Shown here in pieces: positions 60,736 to 64,000 of a DNA stretch of 64,000 nucleotides. A program made the position numbers and the translations under genes. The stretch's first letter is position 1, and every line of letters begins with the position of its first letter. Under the pieces are notes generated by a model. It did no database searches. It saw nothing but the letters and a program-made list of their open reading frames with translations, and was not told the origin of the DNA. Source of the stretch: Lachnospiraceae bacterium (GTDB lineage Bacteria; Bacillota; Clostridia; Lachnospirales; Lachnospiraceae); the NCBI GenBank assembly GCA_021201665.1, contig JAJQEO010000119.1, positions 42,247-106,246 of the forward strand, written 5' to 3'.

Positions 60736-61150
60736 AACCTTTTACAATGAAATACTGATCGATCACAATCAGCACCCTGGCCACAAGCATGAGCTTCCTG
60801 ACGCGAATCTCATCCTGGAGGGAGTCAATCCGAGCTGCGGCGACGATATTTTTCTCCATCTGAAGGTCGAGAACGATACCATCGTGGACGGCTCCTTTGT
60901 CGGAGACGGCTGCGCGATTTCACAGGCATCCGCAGACATGATGCTCGATCTGGTGATCGGAAAGTCAAAAGACGAGGCACTTCATCTTGCCGATCTGTTC
61001 CGGCGCATGATTCACGGGGAGATCACGGAGGATGAGCTGGACGAGCTCGAAGAAGCCGGAGCCCTGCAGGATATCGCTCATATGCCCGCCCGCGTAAAAT
61101 GCGCCATGCTCGGATGGAGGACTATGAAAGAGATGATTGAGCAGGAGTAA
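60725..61150 (+). CDS. sufU: Sulfur transfer protein SufU
   Basis: Zinc-dependent sulfurtransferase partner of SufS, 141 residues. Ligands are in NPSCGDD (Cys38, Asp40), GDGCAIS (Cys63) and RVKCAMLGW (Cys126). The region between the second and third ligands is longer than in IscU, as expected for SufU. It overlaps the sufS end and is the last gene of the operon. No clear terminator follows. Confidence 0.96.
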   Translation: MENRTFYNEILIDHNQHPGHKHELPDANLILEGVNPSCGDDIFLHLKVENDTIVDGSFVGDGCAISQASADMMLDLVIGKSKDEALHLADLFRRMIHGEITEDELDELEEAGALQDIAHMPARVKCAMLGWRTMKEMIEQE

Positions 61151-61198
61151 TTACAGAGTGAAACGCAAAAAAAGAGATTGAAAAAATTATCTGGGGCA

Positions 61199-61227
61199 TT
61201 GACTTTTTATAATATTTTGCGTATACT
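61199..61227 (+). promoter_or_regulatory. Promoter ahead of the MFS transporter leader
   Basis: TTGACT (61199-61204) and TATACT (61222-61227), 17 bp apart. Transcription would begin near 61234, about 320 nt before the transporter start. Confidence 0.75.
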
Positions 61228-61272
61228 ACAGACAGGAAGACAGGCGACATCCTGTTGGTGGACTGACACCTA

Positions 61273-61438
61273 AAATCCGAAATACAGGCCGGACACATGG
61301 GCCGGACGGTTGGCGGACAACAGAAAAATCCGAAATGCAGGCCGGACATATGAGCCGGACGGTTGGCGGACAACAGAAAAATCAGTCATTCATTAAGGGA
61401 GACGCGTCAGCACTGAGGTGTTGAGCCGTCTCCCTTTT
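61273..61438 (+). ncRNA. Candidate regulatory leader or small RNA: two 53-nt repeats plus terminator
   Basis: Two 53-nt direct repeats (61273-61325, 61326-61378) differ at only a few positions. Each contains GCCGG-ACGG-TTGGC, a possible hairpin with an ACGG tetraloop. A strong terminator follows at 61395-61438. Layout of promoter, paired identical hairpins and terminator before a transporter resembles riboswitch attenuation. Guanidine-II switches use two ACGR-loop hairpins, but their loop-closing pairs are G-C, whereas here they are G-U. No known class is assigned. Confidence 0.4.
61395..61438 (+). terminator. Terminator within the MFS leader
   Basis: AAGGGAGACG (61395-61404) pairs perfectly with CGTCTCCCTT (61427-61436), with TCAGCAC/GTGTTGA extending the inner stem, followed by TT. 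It lies 118 bp before the transporter start codon. Confidence 0.85.
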
Positions 61439-61445
61439 ATGCACA

Positions 61446-61548
61446 CAGGTGGGTGCGGAAATTTGCGACTTGCGTCGCACCCACCTGACGCAGCGGATAG
61501 GGGAGAAGAGCGTTCCCCTATCCGATTGAACACGGCCGCGAGAGGAAT
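61446..61548 (+). other. Conserved structured element, copy B
   Basis: P1 CAGGTGGGT (61446-61454)/ACCCACCTG (61479-61487); 10-nt linker; P2 GCGAC-TTGC-GTCGC (61465-61478); P3 CGGATAGGGG (61494-61503)/CCCCTATCCG (61515-61524); then CACGGCCGCG. It has the same architecture as copy A at 51624-51720 with compensatory changes in P1 and P2. It ends just before the MFS start codon, so in this copy it could lie in an mRNA leader. Confidence 0.7.
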
Positions 61549-61556
61549 ACTTTATC

Positions 61557-62747
61557 ATGAAATACAAGCATACCGTCTATGCCTGCTTCATCGGCTACAT
61601 CGTGCAGGCCATCATCAACAACTTTGCCCCTTTACTTTTTCTGACCTTTCAGTCTCAGTACGGGGTCACCCTGGACCGTATCGCGCTGCTGACCGGACTT
61701 AATTTCGGCGTGCAGCTGCTGGTCGATCTGCTGTCCGCAAAATTTGCGGATAAAATCGGCTATCGTCCCTGCATCATTGGCGCGCATATTTTCTCGGCTG
61801 CCGGACTGCTCCTGATGACGATCCTGCCAGATCTGCTGCCGGACGCCTACATAGGACTGTGCATTGCGGTGGTGGTCTACGCATTGGGCGGCGGCCTCTT
61901 AGAGGTGCTGGTCAGCCCGATTATGGAGGCCTGCCCCGGTGATGAGAAGGCAAAGGCGATGAGTCTTTTGCACTCCTTTTACTGCTGGGGACATGTGGGA
62001 GTAGTGTTTCTGTCGAGTCTGTTCTTCGCGCTGTTTGGGATTTCCAACTGGAAGATTATGGCGGTCATCTGGGCTCTGGTGCCGATCGCCAATGGCTTTT
62101 TCTTTGCGAAGGTACCCATCGGCTCCCTTTTGGAGGAGGGCGAGCAGGGCTATAGCATCCGGCAGCTGGCATCGAAAGGGATTTTCTGGATTTTCATGCT
62201 GCTGATGGCCTGCGCAGGCTCCTGCGAGCAGGCGGTGAGCCAGTGGGCAAGTGCGTACGCAGAGAGCGGACTGGGAGTACCGAAAACCATCGGCGATCTG
62301 GCAGGCCCCCTGCTCTTTGCGGTGACAATGGGCAGCGCCCGCCTGTTTTATGGTAAATTTGGAGAAAAGATCGACCTGGAAAAATTTATGCTCATGAGCG
62401 CCGTCCTCTGCCTGTGCAGCTATCTGATCATCGGACTCTCCTCCCTGCCCATCCTGGGCTTTTTGGGCTGCGCACTCTGCGGCCTGTCTGTCGGCATCCT
62501 CTGGCCGGGCACCTTCAGCCTCGGCACAAAGGGCATCCCGAAGGGCGGCACAGCGATGTTTGCACTCTTTGCCCTGGCAGGCGACGTCGGCTGCAGCAGC
62601 GGACCGACCTATGTGGGGATGATGGCGGAGCACTTCGGGGGAGTGCTGAATCTGGGCATCCTCGCGGGGATTATTTTCCCCATTCTGCTGCTTGTCGGGC
62701 TGGCACTGGAGAGAAGGACGACTGGGAAAATACACGGTATTGGTTAA
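61557..62747 (+). CDS. Major facilitator superfamily transporter
   Basis: Twelve-helix transporter, 396 residues, of the sugar/FucP-like or general MFS_1 type. The loop 2-3 motif is degenerate (LSAKFADKIGYRPCIIG). Helices include YACFIGYIVQAIINNFAPLLFLTF and SVGILWPGTFSLGTKGIPKGG, split at membrane edges. No catabolic genes adjoin and the substrate is unknown. The ATG follows AGAGG. The upstream leader with terminator suggests regulated expression. The last codons and stop are partly duplicated at 62769-62781. Confidence 0.85.
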   Translation: MKYKHTVYACFIGYIVQAIINNFAPLLFLTFQSQYGVTLDRIALLTGLNFGVQLLVDLLSAKFADKIGYRPCIIGAHIFSAAGLLLMTILPDLLPDAYIGLCIAVVVYALGGGLLEVLVSPIMEACPGDEKAKAMSLLHSFYCWGHVGVVFLSSLFFALFGISNWKIMAVIWALVPIANGFFFAKVPIGSLLEEGEQGYSIRQLASKGIFWIFMLLMACAGSCEQAVSQWASAYAESGLGVPKTIGDLAGPLLFAVTMGSARLFYGKFGEKIDLEKFMLMSAVLCLCSYLIIGLSSLPILGFLGCALCGLSVGILWPGTFSLGTKGIPKGGTAMFALFALAGDVGCSSGPTYVGMMAEHFGGVLNLGILAGIIFPILLLVGLALERRTTGKIHGIG

Positions 62748-62781
62748 AAAGCTATTGATTAGAGAACGATTGGTTAAAAAG
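62739..62781 (+). repeat. Duplicated MFS gene end
   Basis: ATTGGTTAAAAAG at 62739-62751, which includes the stop codon, is repeated at 62769-62781, an offset of 30 bp. Confidence 0.75.
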
Positions 62782-62792
62782 TCAGATTTGCG

Positions 62793-62821
62793 TTGACGTA
62801 CGCTTAAAGGTACGTTATACT
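62793..62821 (+). promoter_or_regulatory. Toxin-antitoxin promoter with internal operator
   Basis: TTGACG (62793-62798) and TATACT (62816-62821), 17 bp apart. The spacer region contains the inverted repeat ACGTAC (62796-62801)/GTACGT (62810-62815), placed for autorepression by the antitoxin complex. Confidence 0.7.
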
Positions 62822-62937
62822 ATAAAAAACACTTCGTATAGCATTACGGTATTTGAAGAAACTGTTTTTCATTTGCGTAGTATATTATTCTGAGGTATCC
62901 AGGTGATTTGACATCCCGTAAGGAAGGAGGCTCTGTT

Positions 62938-63192
62938 ATGACTGCAATTAATGCTACTACAGCGAGGAAGAATCTCTATCAGCTTATTTCTGATGTGAAT
63001 ACGAATAGTATGCCGGTGACCATTACAAACAGCAGAGGCAGGAATGCAGTATTACTTTCAGAGGACGACTGGAATGCGATACAGGAAACCCTTTACCTGA
63101 ACTCTGTTTCAGGTATGACAGAAAGCATCCTGGCTGCTAAAAAGGAAGCAATTGAAGATTCTGCAATTTATGACGAGGATGAAGAATGGTAA
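62938..63192 (+). CDS. Antitoxin of the Phd/YefM family
   Basis: 84-residue antitoxin. The N-terminal Phd/YefM fold reads INATTARKNLYQLISDVNTNSMPVTITN, broken at the turn, then GRNAVLLSEDDWNAIQETLYL. The acidic C-terminal tail (EAIEDSAIYDEDEEW) would bind and neutralise the toxin. The start at 62938 follows AAGGAGG. It overlaps the toxin gene by 7 nt. Confidence 0.93.
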   Translation: MTAINATTARKNLYQLISDVNTNSMPVTITNSRGRNAVLLSEDDWNAIQETLYLNSVSGMTESILAAKKEAIEDSAIYDEDEEW

Positions 63193-63491
63193 GATATCAG
63201 GTGCGATTTTCCCAACAGGCACAAAAAGATAAAAAATTAATTAAAGGTGCCGGACTGGAAGGAAAGGCCAGGGAGCTTATAAAAATTGTTTCGGAGGATC
63301 CTTTTCGGAATCCACCGCCCTATGAGAAGCTGGTTGGAAATCTTGCCTGCAACTACTCCAGACGTATTAATTTACAGCACCGGTTTGTATATGAAGTTCT
63401 GGAAAATACAGATCAACTGACAGACGAGGATGGGGTCAAATATCAGGGGATTGTCAGAGTCTTGCGGATGTGGACACATTATGAGAAGTAA
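63186..63491 (+). CDS. Toxin of the Txe/YoeB family
   Basis: RelE-superfamily ribosome-dependent mRNA interferase, 101 residues. Family features are PPPYEKLVGNLACNYSRRINLQHRFVYEV, broken by the strand turn, with the conserved Arg pair, and the C-terminal RMWTHYEK containing the catalytic His-Tyr. A loop ENTDQLTDEDGVKYQG is longer than in E. coli YoeB. Overlap with the antitoxin keeps the two coupled. The stop codon lies in the loop of a palindrome. Confidence 0.93.
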   Translation: MVRYQVRFSQQAQKDKKLIKGAGLEGKARELIKIVSEDPFRNPPPYEKLVGNLACNYSRRINLQHRFVYEVLENTDQLTDEDGVKYQGIVRVLRMWTHYEK

Positions 63492-63588
63492 ACCGCTTCT
63501 CATAATGCTCCAGAATCTGAAGATTCTGGAGCTGACTTGCCGGGAAAAGCCCGCAAGCGCGCTTTTCTTTCGGCAAAGTCACATTATG
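63478..63588. repeat. Nested multi-helix palindromic element
   Basis: ATTATGAGAAG (63478-63488) pairs with CTTCTCATAAT (63496-63506). Alternatively CATAATG (63501-63507) pairs with CATTATG (63582-63588), enclosing two hairpins: CTCCAGAATC-TGAA-GATTCTGGAG (63508-63531) and a long stem GACTTGCCG.../...CGGCAAAGTC (63533-63580). The first two parts recur at 38008-38118. Confidence 0.75.
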
Positions 63589-63589
63589 A

Positions 63590-63970
63590 ATGACTGTGAG
63601 AGGAAGAAAAAGGAGTATGACGAACGGGATTACTCGTAAGATCTATGTGGAACTGACGCCGCCGACGGAGCAGGATAATATCTCCGCTGAGCGGCGCATT
63701 TTGTCTGCGCTGGAGGCCGCTCTGCGGTCAGAAGTATCGGAAGCACTGCAACGGCCGGACATATCGCGACAATCAGAATTATCGCATCAATCAGAAGTGA
63801 TGCAGCATTCAATGAAAACGCAGCGATTAGAAACACTGCAGCAGTCAGAGGCATCGCAGCGGTCGGAATCACTGCAGCGCTCGGAGGTATCGCGGCGGTC
63901 AGAAACATCTCCGCAGACAGGGCCGTCAGGCCGTCCCATTGTAACGGGTGTAGATATAAAACTTTGGTAA
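63590..63970 (+). CDS. Hypothetical protein with 5-residue repeats
   Basis: I do not recognise this 126-residue frame. The N-terminal ~40 residues look like ordinary protein (KIYVELTPPTEQDNISAERRILSALEAAL). Residues ~48-115 are Gln/Ser/Glu/Arg repeats of 15 nt such as QRSEx and RQSEL. The C-terminus (GRPIVTGVDIKLW) looks non-repetitive. The start is uncertain: no good ribosome site precedes 63590, and for the ATG at 63617 the AAGGAG is only one base away. It could be a real gene with an expanded linker or a chance frame. Confidence 0.45.
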   Translation: MTVRGRKRSMTNGITRKIYVELTPPTEQDNISAERRILSALEAALRSEVSEALQRPDISRQSELSHQSEVMQHSMKTQRLETLQQSEASQRSESLQRSEVSRRSETSPQTGPSGRPIVTGVDIKLW

Positions 63971-64000
63971 AAACACTTTACAATCATCTCATATTGTGGT

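Noticed and set aside
61273..61378. Guanidine-II riboswitch assignment for the paired ACGG hairpins
   Set aside because: The loop-closing pairs would be G-U rather than G-C, so I keep it only as an unassigned candidate.

Overview
The window is chromosomal DNA from a spore-forming, Gram-positive Clostridia member, most likely a Lachnospiraceae. The evidence is a sporulation set (SpoIIGA, pro-sigma-E, sigma-G, a YlmC/YmxH PRC-barrel protein, Spo0A), AGGAGG ribosome sites, sigma-A promoters with 17 bp spacers, a SufCBDSU operon, the DapL/DapF lysine branch, a LoaP-type NusG paralogue, a YefM/YoeB-type toxin-antitoxin pair and many ABC importers. I see no rRNA, tRNA, CRISPR array, prophage or intact insertion sequence. 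Base composition is about half G+C and fairly even; a small zinc-finger gene at 38.7 kb and the toxin-antitoxin pair look more A+T-rich.

Layout. 1-7.9 kb: division and sporulation (end of an FtsQ/DivIB-like gene, ftsZ, aroE, aroD, spoIIGA-sigE, inverted sigG, ylmC/ymxH). 8-15.6 kb: an exported unknown, cellobiose phosphorylase, and a TrpXYZ-like importer. 15.6-22.8 kb: hflX, hisC, a methyltransferase, a lipoprotein and an LTA-synthase-like membrane enzyme. 23-34.2 kb: a sugar-sensing and uptake island (YesN/YesM two-component system, a sugar-binding lipoprotein, a GntR regulator, and a YtfQ-R-T-YjfF-like importer). 34.9-43.7 kb: a Na/phosphate transporter, glnA with an ANTAR regulator, dapF, dapL, a histidine phosphatase and an AlaX-like editing protein. 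43.8-47.6 kb: a polar amino acid importer. 47.8-55 kb: a cytidylate-kinase-like protein, LoaP, aminopeptidase P, the pantothenate genes coaX and panT, and spo0A. 55.4-61.2 kb: the suf operon. 61.2-64 kb: an MFS transporter behind a structured leader with a terminator, the toxin-antitoxin pair, and a repeat protein.

Two themes run through the whole window. First, intergenic regions carry a recurrent set of short nested palindromes. Several have the mini-hairpin GCGAAGC at the apex. One ~100 nt element occurs twice (51.6 and 61.4 kb) with compensatory base-pair changes, direct evidence that its fold is selected. Second, normally compact housekeeping proteins (AroD, HflX, DapF, SufD, the GntR regulator, a methyltransferase, an AlaX-like protein) carry in-frame low-complexity or tandem-repeat insertions at what look like surface loops. 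These two patterns are the most unusual content here; the metabolic genes themselves are ordinary.

Regulatory signals readable by eye include a spoIIG promoter with the 22 bp spacer known from Bacillus and nearby Spo0A boxes, a palindrome resembling an IscR site in the suf promoter, paired LacI-type operator candidates at the cellobiose phosphorylase gene, an operator inside the toxin-antitoxin promoter, and a promoter/terminator pair ahead of the amino acid importer.
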